Positions 35,801-50,000 of a stretch of 64,000 nt of DNA are shown piece after piece (positions within the stretch are counted from its first letter, which is position 1; each line of letters opens with the position of its first letter). The translations under genes were made by a program, and so were the position numbers. Source of the stretch: Polydactylus sextarius (taxonomy: Eukaryota; Chordata; Actinopteri; Polynemidae); NCBI GenBank assembly GCA_016801845.1, contig CM028909.1:19007313-19071312 (forward strand), in the 5' to 3' direction. The notes beneath the pieces were generated by a model, which searched no databases, was not told the origin of the DNA, and worked only from the letters and a program-made list of their open reading frames with translations.

Positions 35801-38800
35801 TCAAGTTGACAGCTCCAAGTACATCAATTCACACGTAGGTTGTCTTTCACAGAGGTCAGTTTCCCGCAGCATAGATGACCTTCCTTCTCCCTCGACATAT
35901 GTGATCAGATCAGATTGAAGAGGTGTCACTTATGTTGGAAAGACTGCCCAGGACATTGCTGTTGTCTGTCAGAAACATTACATCAGAGTTGTGTGTTTCC
36001 ACTTGTTTTTAGGACATTAAGTAGGTTAATCTTAACTGGATAATTAACCAAAGTGGTTTTCCCTTGTGGCGGAGTGCAATTAGCTGAAGAGCAGATCTGT
36101 CATCAGAGATTTTACAAAAGACTACATAACTTTACACTGGAGGACAATAAACAATGTTATGTCACTCAAAGCAAGTTTTTTTTTTTTTTTTTTTATTCCT
36201 GTGTAAACACGTTTATCAACATTCTCTAATAACAAAGAGCTGTTATGGTTTGTGAAATATGACTTAATGCATATGTGTGTACGTGTGTGTGTTTATCATT
36301 TTAAGATTTTTTTTTACTAGATCCATCATTTTTATATCATATAATCACATTGCGCATCATATGAGGTTGACTTTTAATAGAAATGTTACAGATACATTAA
36401 ATTCACTGGGCCTCAGTGTTTTAGTAGTAAACACCATCACATTGTCTGTTTCATCTCTTCCCCCAGCGTTCTTCAGAAAGAAACATGTTGTGAAGATGTT
36501 CTACTGATCTTTTACTGTCTTTAATGAGATTGTTCACTTGTTTTTTTGCAGTGAATCAGACATTCTTCACCATGACAAACAGTATGAGCCTTTCTACTCA
36601 TCATTTGTGGCACTCTCTGCACATTACATCACCACAGTATGTGGACAAAGTATGTATTTTAAACTTTTTTTCTTTGGTATAAAAGATGAGACATTCCTCA
36701 CGTTCCTGGCAGTAAGTATTTTTTCTCTCTTTCTCTAGTACCAAGAAATCAGTTGCTGTCGGTTGCTGCAGCGTGCAAAGTATTGATTGAGTTCTCATTG
36801 CTGCGGTTGGAGAACCCAGATGAAGCATGTGCAGTATCACAGGTAAGACAAACAAAGTACAGAGGAGAGTGTAATGATGTGGGACTTGTATGGGTCATTT
36901 CTGTTTCTTTTAATATTAAAAAATGTTTCAAAAATAATAATTCGCAGACAGAAGCTGTTAAATTTGTGTATTTTGGTTCAATTCAAAATATTACATTTAT
37001 TTTCATGAACTTGTCTTTTTGAGTGTCCATTTTCTTTTTAAAACAACACTGTTCTCTGTACAAAGCCACCAGTTAACTTAACAGTAACATTTTTTTTTTT
37101 CTTCATCAGAAACACCTGATTCTTCTAATAAAAGGACTTTGCACTGGCTGCAGCAGACTGGATCGCACAGAAATCATTACTTTCACTGCTATGATGAAGT
37201 CTGCCAAGTTGCCTCAAACCGTCAAGACTCTCTCAGATGGTACATGTTCCTAATAAGATGAACTAAAGTTAAACATTAAAGTTAAACAATATTTATCTGA
37301 TTATAAGACACAGATGGTAGTGATCTATACCGGGGCCAGTAAAATGACTGAGTATCCACGTAGGCCGTTCAAATGACAGAAATCCTCAAAGGTCTGGAAT
37401 GTGACTGACAAAATGGTTTCCTTGTTCATTTAATAGTGGAAGATCAGAAGGAGTTGCCCAGTGCTGTGAACCCAGAGCTTCGACAAAAAGAAGTACAAAT
37501 GAACTTCTTCAATCAACTGACTTCAGTTTTTAACCCTGACCTTACCACCATCTTGGCCTCCCCATCGGCAGCACAAATGCAGGCAAGTGTTTCAGACCAG
37601 ATCTGTTGACAGATGTCAACCAAAACAGCTCTTTCATATTTCTTATTATTAGTTTCTCTTCTGAAAATAAACCCTTATCATTCTTAATCTGTGTTTTAAT
37701 TTCCCCTGTATAAAACAGCTGCTCATGTGTCAATCATCATAAATGTTTTTGAATTCTCTTTAATTATAGGCTGAGAGTGATTGCGACGACCAAACCACAG
37801 ATCAAGCTGTTCAGGCCAAAATGAAAAATGCCTTTGTGTCTCAGAATGTGTCAAGCTTACAGGAACTTGGTGAGTAGACACATTTGATTCACAAGGTGAT
37901 GTTGGTTTAATATCATCAGGTTTATGGTTACATTACATACATATCTAGTAAGTGATTGATTAATGTTCAAAAATAATTGCTGATTACATTTCTTTCACTT
38001 AACTTAATTAACACTTAATTTTAAAGCCTCTCAGAGTCTGTGTTTTCTGTTTTTTTCCCCTTATAGGTTCATATGAAAAGACATTATTGTTAATTCTTTA
38101 CTATCATAAGTGGAAAAAATGTTCTCTGGTGCTCTAGATCTTTTAAGATCCATGCACCCAGGCAAACTACTTTTTGCTTCAGATATTTTAATGTCACATA
38201 GTAAGTTTTTCTTTTCACATTAGAGCTAATACTCTTGTGTTTCCAGGTGGGTCTGAGAAGTTGCTACGAGTGTGCCTCAACCTGCCCTACTTTCTACGCT
38301 ACATCAACCGTTTCCAGGATGCTGTATCAGCCAACTCTTTCTTTATCATGCCTGCCACAGTGGCTGACGCCACTGCTGTCCGCAATGGGTATATATATAT
38401 ATATATATTTTTTATATTTCTAAGGTTTAAATATTGTGGAATAATACTGTATATGGTTTTATTAATTATTTTGAAGTTGTAATCTGTTTAAATTTCTGCT
38501 TATGCATTAGAGAAATACTGTAAGAAAGTTTTTTTTTCCACCACCCAGACATCCAAATAACTGTCTGTGCTTTAATGCCATACACAGATTTCATTCACTG
38601 GTGATAGATGTAACCATGGCTTTGGACACACTTTCCCTGCCTGTACTAGAGCCCTTGACACCAGGGAGATTACTGGATATGACTGTGCTGGCTTTGAGCT
38701 GTCTCTATGCTGGTAGGTGCTAAATATCTGTACCTCAATAAATCACGCTGCCCAGTATTCAACAAACAAGACAGGAAAGAAGCATTATTTATATTTTAAA

Positions 38801-41022
38801 ACAAACACCAGTCTCAAGATGATAAAAAGTGCAGCAGTCACATGTCTTCGAATGTACTTGAACCATCTGGAACAACAACAACTGCTGTCTGCGCGCGTGT
38901 TGGTTGAAAGTCAAACTGATGAATGTAAAAACAATTTTTACCCTTTCAGGTGTGAGTGTGGCCACTTGCATGGCCATCCTGCAAGTAGGAAGCGGCTTGC
39001 AGCTTCGATCTGCCTCCACTGGCACTAAAGAGGAGGACTATGAAAATGACGCAGCAACAATTGTCCAGAAATGCGTGAGTATTATGAATGCCACATCCTT
39101 AGTTCATGGCTAGGTGAGGTTAGTTATAAGAAATTGTCTCGTTATACATAGAAACTTTTTTCACTGTTGCTACTTGCAGGTTTTAAACAAAGGCTGACTT
39201 CAGATAATGAAAGGATAGTGGGAAAATACAGTCATGTGTAAATATTAATTGTTAATAATAGGCTTGCCAGCATGAATGCCCAGCATGAAAATGGTAACAA
39301 TTACAACATTTGTGTTTGTGTTAGCTGGAAATCTATGAAATGATTGGACAAGCCATCAGCAACTCCCGCAGAGCTGGAGGAGAAGTGAGTACTACATTAG
39401 TCAGAAACCACCACTAGTTTGTCATCTTTTGATTTTCATGGACTGTGCCACTCTAAGGGTTTTTGGAACTAAGTTATGAATTGTGTTGAATGTGTGTGAA
39501 ATCAAACCTTGCTGATTGTTTTTTTTTTCCCCTTTACTTATTTGTGAATACAGCATTACCAGAACTTCCAGCTGCTCGGAGCCTGGTGCCTTTTAAACAG
39601 CCTGTACCTGATTCTCAATCTGAGCCCAACTGCCCTGGCAGACAAAGGGAAAGAGAAGGATCCCTTGGCTGCCCTGCGTGTCCGTGATATCGCTGCTCGC
39701 ACCAAGGATGGCGCAGGATCGCCTAAACTTGGTCCCGGCAAAGGGTAAATTCTAGTTAACATGAAGTACATTGGTATGATTGTTATACTGTCATTGCTTT
39801 AGGATGTTTATCAGTTACATAGTTTCTTTAATTAAATTTAAACTGCTATACTACAACGGCCTAATGATTTTAGTCATATCTTTTCTTTCTCAAGTCACCA
39901 AGGGTTTGGAGTTTTGTCAGTTATCCTGGCCAATCACGCCATCAAGCTTTTGACTTCACTGTTCCAGGATCTCCAAGTTGAGGCTCTGCACAGGGTAGGT
40001 GAATTACTTCCTCACTGAGGTATTTTAAAGAACTTATGTATTTATCTTAATGTTGTAATTGTTTTCGTTATCACAAGTACAAGACTTGACTTGTTGCCGT
40101 CACTGTAGAGACTGAGGATATAAACCATCAGCAGAAAACATTACATTACATTACATACTTAATCAGCTATTTCAGTGTAAGCTTTGATCCTGGTATTTGC
40201 AGAACAATATAAAAACTTCCTGTTCCTAAGTCAGACTGCCACAATAGCTTCTCTTTCTGTATGACTTAATAATTGTTTTGACCAAATCATTTTTCTTTTT
40301 TTTTTTTTTTTTTTCACTGAACAAAAAGCAGACACAGGTTTACACATGCAGCTCCTAATTTGGTGAATATGTGTGTGAAATACAAAGTAATTCTACCTTA
40401 TTCAATCTTCAAGTCAAGGAAATGAAAAAAGTTTAAAAAGGATTATAAACATATGTAAGAAAAAAAACACAAACTGAAGCTGTTATCCATTGAAAATGAT
40501 GTGTCTTTAAACCCTTCTATTACCTACAGGGTTGGGCAAGTGATGGGCCACCAGCCGAGCTCAACATCATGGCACAGAGCACTTCCATCCAGAGAGTCCA
40601 AAGGCTCATCGACTCTGTGCCCCTGACCAATCTACTCTTCACCCTTCTCTCCACATCCTACAAAAAGGTGCCATCATCATTTAGTTATGTTGTATTATTG
40701 ATTTCACCATACAGGTTCATCATCATAAAGTAGCTATACATAGACACAATAAAATATATATGTAGGCTACAACATAATGAAGTGTGTTAAAAAAACAATT
40801 AACGGGGCAGAAAAATGTAGGAAAACTTTAGCTGCTGTATTTATTGTCTGCAAAACTGGCAGTTGTGTGGTCGTCTTTTAATACTGTTGTTTTCTTGCTT
40901 TCAGGCTTGTGTTCTCCAACGACAGAGGAAAGGCTCAGTCAGCAGTGACGCCAGTGCTTCTACAGATTCAAACACCTACTATGAGGATGATTTCAGCAGC
41001 ACAGAGGAGGATAGCAGTCAAG
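32864..41022 (+). CDS. ubr4: ubr4 exons 1-14: N-terminal helical repeats
   Basis: Exons 32864-32988, 36552-36649, 36739-36842, 37110-37239, 37437-37582, 37770-37869, 38247-38388, 38588-38712, 38950-39074, 39325-39384, 39554-39744, 39895-39994, 40530-40667, 40905-41022; residues 1 to about 567. Signature stretches include SVAAACKVLIEFSLLRLENP, RVCLNLPYFLRYINRFQDAV and VLSVILANHAIKLLTSLFQD, which are helical and armadillo-like. Exon 5 ends at a GC donor (CAG|GCAAGT). Exon 14 ends in the acidic DDFSSTEEDSSQ linker. Relative to human the N-terminus is shorter: no Ala/Pro-rich insert follows MASSGGDGEHEW. Confidence 0.96.
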
Positions 41023-44000
41023 GTACTTCATCTTTCTGGATTTGAGCACTAACATCAGCACTTTTCCTAAAATTCCTAAAAAAAAAAAGAAAGGTCATGC
41101 TAGCGTACGCACCCAAGTATTTTTTTTGCACAGAACTGATAAATCAGCAAAATGGCTATACCACCATTAATAAATGAAATATTTTTTTGTGTAATATTTA
41201 ATAGTATAGTGGAACAAAAAGTGTTCACAAAAAGGAGACTAGTGGCTATTTGGGTTTTAAGTGAAACACAAACTGCTGCTAATTAAATATTAACTCAGCA
41301 AAAAGTCATACATATTTAAGGTAACATTCAACAATTCAATCACTACATCCAGAATATTGAACCAAAGGTGTCTCGTGATTCAGGATAATCTATATATAAA
41401 ATCTAGAACTATTACTGTATCATACAACAAAACATGGTATAAACAGGGTCTGTTCATTTAACTGTAGATGTGATGGAGACGCACTTATGTCACCTAACGA
41501 TTACATAGCAAGACAACAACAAGCCAGTATCCGAAAAGTGTTATGTAATACTGCCAGGTTATGCCTTGGATTTCTCTCCATCACAGCATGGATGCAAATG
41601 CTCAAAACAGACACGTTTTTGATTTCTGAGTTGGTGTCAGTGCTGAGATGAGTGTGCGGTCAGTGGGTCAGTCAGTCAGTCAGGTTATGGCAGCTGTCAT
41701 AAGGACAAACACACACACACACACACACACACATTCACACTACACACACACACACACACACACACAGTTAAGTAATTAAATTTTTTGTCCGTTCATCACA
41801 CAATGACAGTGTAGTTGACAGTGTCTACTATTTCAGCAGAGAGAAGACAGGAGAAGACAAGTGCAGCTTGTGTTTCAGGTCAGCAGTTTTCTGTCCTCAG
41901 GTCAAAGACTTGGTGTCCACTTCACTGTCCTAGATTCATTTTGTTATTGTATGTCTCACAATTTAGGTTCTCAGCTGTGGCCCTAATAGCTTAGAAAATG
42001 ACAGAGCCACAGGTGAAGAGGCTTTGGCAAAATAGCTCTTTTTCTGAAAGGTGATTTATGTTGTAATTGACATGAACTAAATTTAGATTTTTTTTTCTTG
42101 GTCAAAGAGGTTCATCTGTGGCTCGGTGTGGTTCAAAGGATGATACCAGTGGTGTTTTTATGTGGGTGCCCATTATTGTCTTTACAAAAAGCAAAACCTC
42201 TTAAAAGCTAGTGACTCATGTGAAAATTAAAATTTGAATTTTTAATTTTCTGTCCATGTTTGAAGCTACTTAAGTGAGATTTTGCTTCTGGCCTACATTT
42301 CATTTTGTAACTTTTGCACAATGATACTAAACAAATTACCTGCAAGGCAAACAACACTAAACAATCAGTTCAGTTTACAATAACAACCAACTCAGTTTCC
42401 TTTTCTTGGTATGTTGTGTAAAAGATTTTCCCAGTTGCTTTTGAGAGCTGTCATCTAAAAACACTACTTCACCCCATTTTCATTCTGTCTGTGCCCGTCG
42501 CATCCCACAGTCGCTCAGTAGAATCACTGCAAATTATTTCAAAACTGAGTTGTTAAGGCTTTGGGTTTTTTTAAACTTGAAGAGAATCAAAGCCTTAACA
42601 ACCCACCATCTTCTCTGAGTTGGACCATTTTTTTCTATTTGAATTCATTATGATATCACTATCAAAGTGTCTGTCCCTGACTCAGATTAATTCTTTTGTT
42701 TTTTGGGCCATCTTATTCTTCCTACTGGTCATCACATGACTCCTCACACGTCTGAAAAATACTGTAGCACCCACATCAAAGCAATGGTATTATTCTTGAA
42801 TATGAACAAAATCAAATTGTGCTTGTAAACTATGGGCTTAAGCACACTATGCTGCGTCTTTGCTGTCACCTGAAAAGTTCTGATTTTTGTATGTTGCATG
42901 CAAATGTGAATATCAACTTAAAGTGATATTCTTTTAGAACTTAGAAGTTGGGTTTTCCTTTCTTTTTTGAATTAATCTGTGCATACAGAAACTGGCTATA
43001 CCTGCAGTCAGAATAAACTATATTTCATAACTTGACTCCACTTGAACTGAGGAATGTTCTGAAACAAGATTCCTGGCTCGCAGCAGTAATCATTCTTCTT
43101 CTAGAGTTGTTCGGGGTGATAGATGTTGAGTGGGTGTGGGAAAACTCAAAAGAAACCAGCCAAGTGTTGCTTTATTGAAATTGTTGAAGAGTCAAGTCAA
43201 AGCTGTCATGGGAAGGAGGGTTCTCACTGTTCTCTGTTCCCGCTCGACATCCAGTGCCTTACAGGAGCTCACCTGGTGGTCATCGATTGGCTGGATGTGG
43301 CTATAAGTCTTCTGGAAAACGTATTGCACAGTTTCAAAAGACGGAAAACCTGCAACGGGATAATTGAACAAAAGGGATAGTGTGATCTCGTGTGATTGGT
43401 TTTGTGCCTTTTTTTCCTGGTCTCAGACTGTCAGTGATAAACACTGTACACAACATAATGGTAGCGTACTTAATTCAGCAACACATTAGGGATTGATGGT
43501 TGACATAGCCATAGTCATTGATGGTCAATATTCATAGAAGCAGATGTTAAAAGGAGCAAGGCTGTTGACATCAGGTGGTACATGATGTTACCAGACACAA
43601 TGTAAATCCAAATATTTTGTGAGGGTAAATTATGAACCTCTGACAGGACCCCCGTCTGCCAGGTTTTGAAATCTCTCCTCTAAAGGATTTTTTCCTGAAG
43701 TTGTGGACAGAATCATAGAGAGCCATGATACAAGCCACACGAACCACAAGAAAGTGTGCACAGCCAAGGGCTCTGAGTCATGGTCAGAAGGTAGTTTAAA
43801 TCCATTGTGCCAGCAAACGTGAGAACCTTTTGGTGGATTAACCAAGTAATTCATTAATTTACAAAGTAAGTTTTATTTGCATTCTTTAAGAACAAAAACA
43901 TATATAGAACAGCAAATGGCCAAATGACAGAAATTACCTGCTGTCAAAACCAAGACATTATTGTAATTATTTGTTATTTTATTATTAGAATTTAGTGCTT

Positions 44001-47000
44001 AAAATATTAAGAGCTCAAAAACTGAACCTGCCTACTTCATTTATTACCTAGACAGATTTGACTAAAAACAGCTGTTTGTCCTCATTGATGCATGGCACTA
44101 GTTCTTGTGACTTGTTGATTGTGACGATGCTTTCTGAATAACAGCAGTGATGTGTCACAACTTCAGCAGAGTTGTTCCCATTGGAGAGTAGCAACACATA
44201 TACTGCATCAAATGTGATTCTGACTCTAACAATGATTGTGTCATTGTTGTCAGTTGCACAACAGCATGTATCTTGACACATATCCAGGTATGAACACACT
44301 GCATTGTGTTTTAAATTTAAAAAAAAAACAAAAAAAAACTTCAGTTTTATTTAGCTGAAACCATTAAGGTCTTCTGTGATGTACTTGTTCCAATGTTCAA
44401 ATCCCAAATCTAGGATTCTGTAGGAGAAACAAGATCAAATAATATTCAGTAGCTGTGATCGTGGTGCGTTGCCTTTGTGTTTGGCTATGAGAATGTGAGT
44501 GATTGAGGGTTTTTATTGAGTGACAGTTCAGTATAACAAATCATACAGCATTAGCTCTATCATTATCATTACACTACCTCTTTAATAGAAGGTATACTAA
44601 GACAAAAGAGGGAAATAAATACTGTCACCAACTAATTTTCACATTTTCCGTGATGTCATTAGAAATGGCTGTCTTCTAAGAAATGTCCTCAGACAATAAA
44701 TTCTCTTGTATTCTTCTTTAAGTGGATATTCACCAACAGAATGTCAGTGTATGTTCACTTTTTACTGCAGTGTTTGCCTCTTGTCCACCGCCTTCACTGT
44801 GTTGTAGGTGTCATGAATTAGTTTTAAGCTTTGTACATATTGCCTTTTGATGACACCACTACCACTCCACACATATCTTGTAAGTCTTGAAGCATTTCTC
44901 CACTCCTCTTAAGAAATTCATACAAATAATTTTGTGTTTATCTTCATAGATGATGACAGTGAACCCATCTTGGGACTTTGGTTTGAAGAGACAATTTCAC
45001 CCACCAAAGATAAAGTAGCTCCCCCACCACCACCACCCCCTCCACCCCTGGAGACTTCCCCCAGACTGAAGAGCCCCAGCAAGCAGAATCCAAGTGAGAA
45101 TGGCAACATTTTAGCAGGACGTAAAGACCCGGAGCTGGTGAGGACTCTTTTGTTTACATTACAACATGCAGAGTAACGCATGAAGAACACATCCATGTAA
45201 TCTTTTAAATGCTAGCACACCTCTTGCTATGTCACAAGAAACTGTTTGGTTAACTTTTTAAAAATGTAAACGTAATATCAAACTTCATTTGTTTTTGTCC
45301 CTGTAGTTCCTCGGTTTAGCCTCCAGCATATTGAACTTCATCACAACCTCGATGCTGAAGTCCAGGAACAACTTCATCCGCAACTACCTGAGTGTTTCCC
45401 TCACAGAGCAGCACATGGCGACACTAGCCAGTATCATCAAAGACGTGGACAAAGATGTCAAAGGTAAGGTGGAAAAAATATGGACTAACTATTATACAAA
45501 TCATCTCAACTATTTACCCTAATTTCCTTATCTTGACCCAGTAGTTAATGATGGGTGTAGCTCATAATTGGTGGACTGCAGTACACGCCAGAAGATTTAA
45601 CACATTTTTCTCATTCAGGCTCCTCAGATGAAGTGTTTTCATTGGCTCTGTATCACTTCAACCACACTCTGGTGACATCAGATCTTCCATCTCCAGCCTT
45701 GCAGGTAAAAGGAATTTGTCACACCAGAAAGAAGCTTTTGACTGATTAGATTCAGTTATTCATTGTTGATGTCTTTCTGTTCCTCTTGTCATTCCCAGAG
45801 CACTCTTCTGCAGCAGTTAGGTGTTGCGCCCTTTTCAGAGGGTCCCTGGCCTCTGTACATTCATCCACAATCATTATCAGTCCTGTCCAGACTTCTCCTC
45901 ATATGGCAGCACAAAGCCAGTGTGCAAGGGGAACCAGATGTGCCTGAATGTATGAAAGTCTGGGAAAGGTACGGAAACTATGGCATCGTCATCTGGCTTT
46001 GATTTACATTTTTTTACATTGATGCTGTCACTATAATACCTTGGAGATTAGTTTGTACTGTTGTAAACTGCTCAAGCTGTTGTACCTTTGAGCAATAATA
46101 ACAAAAAAGAAGTGGAGCTCTTGTTTTGTCCTGTTTGATGTCCTGTATTTTATTTTAAGTTTGTGTCTTTCTCTCCATTTTATCTTTCTCTTACCTTGTA
46201 CTGTTTAGGTTTTTGGGAACTTTGAAGCAACACACTATCCAAGGTTCTATTCACGGAGAAGACGACCTCAACGTTGAGCACCTCCAGCTCCTGCTGCTCC
46301 TTTTCCACAATCTGTCAGAGCGGGGGCGACGGACCGTCCTCACCCTGGTCACCCAGGCCATCACCGAAGTTGCACAGAGCAGAGAATCTCAGCTGAAGGC
46401 TGTGCCCCTCAACTTGGCCCGTCTGTTGCTGGTTTTCGACTACCTGCTGCGTCACTACTCCAAGGCTCCTCTGTACCTTTTTGAACAGGTTAGTGCTTAT
46501 TTTCTAAAGCTCTTGTCATGTTGATAAATTTACATATTGCACAGTTAAAACTTGGTAATCATATTTATTTGATAGATTTGTGTAAAGTAGTTAAGTAGTT
46601 GTAGGAGTAACTTGACTAACTTGCTAAACACATGCAAGTGTGTGATAGCAAGTAATTTAACTACTGTCCACCATGAATATTATTTACAGGTGCAGTACAA
46701 CCTCCTCACCCCACCATCCACTGGGCCAGGTTCTGTTCAGGAAGGTGGCAAACGCAGCGGCCTCCCACTTTACAACGGTTTTAAAGAAGTGGAGGAGAAC
46801 TGGGCTAAACATTGTTCAGCAGGTATGATCAATGATGGTGATTAACTTTTATGAACTTGTGGCCTGAGCATGGGAGTATTTACAGAAACTCACTAGCTGC
46901 GTTTTGACAACCACATTTTTGTAGATTAAAGATTTTCTGAGCACTTGATGTGTACATGCCCAAATCACTGGTGGAACTGATGAAATCTTAAATGGCCACA

Positions 47001-50000
47001 GTCAAGATTTACCAGGATTGACATTGTTGGCAGTAAATGTCCCAAACTCAACACCTTGCACTGATGTGCTTCATATTGTCTGATTTCTCCGTATTAGTGA
47101 AGAGGATGTTGTTATTGTTGATAATAGAGAAAGTAACATTTTGTTTTCATGTATTTCAACCTTTTGTAGATTCAAATGTTCAGCCCAAATTCTACTGTGT
47201 CCTGTCGCCTGAGGCATCTGAGGATGACATCAGCCGACTGGACAGCAAGGTGAGACTTTTTTTATTGAGCAGTCATATTTATATTCATATGTGCATACAT
47301 ACACAGAGAGATGTATATCACTCTGCTTCACTGTATTCATACACATCTTTTTACTTCACAGGTCTTTCCAAAGCTGTTCAATGGAGCAGTTAAATATGAT
47401 GAACTGTATGCATGGCTCATCTCACTCCTGGCAGCAGGTTCTCAGTTTGACACCGCAAGAAGACAGGAGAACAAGCCCATCACTCCCATGGTAAGAACAC
47501 GCCTCATGAACAAACCACGAACATTATAAACAAAACCACAATGCAAATGGAATCACAGCTGGAGTAAGCACCTGTTGCATGCAGTGATTTATTTTGCTAG
47601 TGTACTGTGGCCCCACCCCACCATAGTACAGACAAAATATCTGTCCTGAAATGAGCTATGTTTTATTAGATTGGTTAATTAGTAACCTCAAATATGCACT
47701 ACTGTAAATAAAAGTTTTTTAAATGTGGAAATCACCAGAAAATATGTATGTTTATTACCCTTCACAGGAGGCCTGCTCCCTTCAGTACTACTTCTTGGTA
47801 CTTTGGAGGATCCTGGGTGTTTTACCACCTTCCAAAGCCTACATGGAGCAGCTGAAGACTGGCTGCAGTGATCCCAGTGAGAGCGACATCCTGCACACAT
47901 TGAGATGGTCCTCTCGTCTCCGGGTTTCTACTTATGTGAATTGGATCAAGGTCTGTTCACTTTCCTGAAAGTCAAATGTGTCACATTGTCTGACTTCAAA
48001 TGTAAACTATAACTTGTGTCTTGTGTATTATCATTGACAGGAACACTTGGTGAAACAGGGAATGAAAGCAGACCAAGCAGCCTCACTAGTTGAGATGACA
48101 TCTGCTAAATGCAGCTCTGTGAAATATGATGTGGAGCTGGCAGAGGAATACATTGCCAGACAGGTAATGATTACTAGATACTCACCGATGTTGTGTATAT
48201 CAATTATTGTCCAAAGTCTGTTGTTTTTTATTAATGACTTGATTTTGTTGCAGATTTCCACCTTCTCCAGTGTGGACCCGGACATCATTCTTCCTCTTCA
48301 TCAGTTACCATCTCTACAAGCAATCTACACACTGGATGCAGTCATCTCTAAAGTGCAGGTTTCATTAGATGAACATTTGTCCAAGGTTGCCATCGAGGCA
48401 GACACCCACAAGTCCGCTGAGATCACCAAGAACCTGCTGCCAGCCACTCTACAGCTCACTGACGTTTACACAGCCTTCACAAGGTCAGAAAGGATCCTGA
48501 CAGCTCCGTTGTACTCACCTCTGAACATGACAAACCAGGCCATGTTTTATCCATTTAAAGGCCCAGGGTCACTGTATGAATTAATTATATTATCTGCACT
48601 CCTTTTATCTTATCAGCAAATCTTAAAACCTACAACCAGCTTGAGTGTCCAGGAAAAAAGCAATTAATCTGTTTTATAATCTCTTATCTTAATCAAACTA
48701 TTAAACCAAACTTGTCGTGATCAGGTCTTACCTGCTAATGAACATCCCAGAGGAAGGAGAGAACAAGCTGACTGATGCCAAGCTGCAAGGTTATGCTGCA
48801 GTTCTGTCTGTAGGCTCCACACGCTGCAAAGCCAACTTGCTTGGTATGTGGAAGAATTATTCAAGAGGCAAATTCTGAAACAAAATATTGACTTTCACAT
48901 TTTTTTCTGTAGACTGATTGTTGTTTAAACAAAACTTTACAGGTCATAGTATCATGCAGAACTTGCCATCGGCTGTACAGACCATCTGTGAGACTTGGAA
49001 CAGCATCCACACCAATGAATTCCCAAACATCGGCTCATGGGTATGTGAATGAAGTTGTTACTTACACCTCAGTTTAGCTAAATGCTTATTAATAAGCGCA
49101 TTATGTGGCAAAATAAATCACCATTTAGTTTTTCTGGTTTTGTCCTCACACCAAGATGATACTAAAGCAGTGTATATTTAATCATTTCATATTTTATGTA
49201 CCACTGACTCCCACATTAATTCTCAAGCCAACACATTCCCTCACTATGCTTTTGGCAGATTATGTTTTTTTTAAAATTGAATTAATGTAATTTAAATGAG
49301 CCATTATCAAGATATTCAATACATCAAAGCATTTTAAATACGATGGATATTGTAATGTTTAATGTTTTTTACATCTTTTCAAGATGTTTGAAGAGTTTTT
49401 AGTCATAGTACCCTACCCTGGTTAGCATGTCATATTAGAAAGTCATCAGCAATTATAAGACTAAAAGTTGTTTTTTCTTTTTCGCAGCGAAATGCATTTG
49501 CCAATGACACCATACCATCTGAGAGCTACATCAGTGCCATCCAAGCAGCTCATCTTGGCACACTGAGTTGTCAGTCTTTGCCTCTGGCTTCTTCTCTGAA
49601 ACACATCTTACTCTCACTGGTTCGCCTCACTGGTGACCTCATTGTGTAAGAGCTTGTCTAGTTCTACTAAAAATCTGAATCATGTAATACAATAATCAAA
49701 TGTATGTGACGATTAGAATTTATTCATGAAAAACTGCATGTTTGTCTCCTCAGCACCGAGGAGCTGAATCCTTCACAGGTCGTGCGCACTCTGCTGCCTC
49801 TTCTTCTGGAGAGCAGCACAGAGAGTGTGGCTGAGATCAGCAGCACCTCACTGGAGCGCATCCTCGGTCCATCGGAGTCTGACGCCTTCCTGGCTCGCAT
49901 CTATGAGCGTTTGGTGACTGGATGTTACAACATAATTGCCAACCACTCAGACCCCAACAGGTACCCTTAGTTAAACCTGCATTAAACAACATATTTTACA

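Larger units (their letters stand above)
41023..44949 (+). other. ubr4: ubr4 intron 14
   Basis: A 3.9-kb intron between the acidic linker and the poly-proline exon, longest of the gene in this window. It holds a (GTCA)n stretch (41666-41683), a CA microsatellite (41709-41766) and a perfect 15-bp inverted repeat (42549-42602). An 85-codon open frame at 43123-43380 has no homology I recognise and no splice signals in phase with its neighbours. Confidence 0.75.

Noticed and set aside
43123..43380. 85-codon open frame in ubr4 intron 14
   Set aside because: No family motif, no in-phase splice sites to flanking ubr4 exons, and the ubr4 frame closes perfectly without it.
44385..44415. tRNA B-box-like GTTCAAATCC
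   Set aside because: No A-box, acceptor stem or cloverleaf could be drawn upstream; an isolated 10-nt match is expected by chance.
45018..45050. G-quadruplex potential on the strand opposite the poly-proline codons
   Set aside because: The G-runs follow directly from proline codons conserved in UBR4 and are not in the mRNA sense strand.
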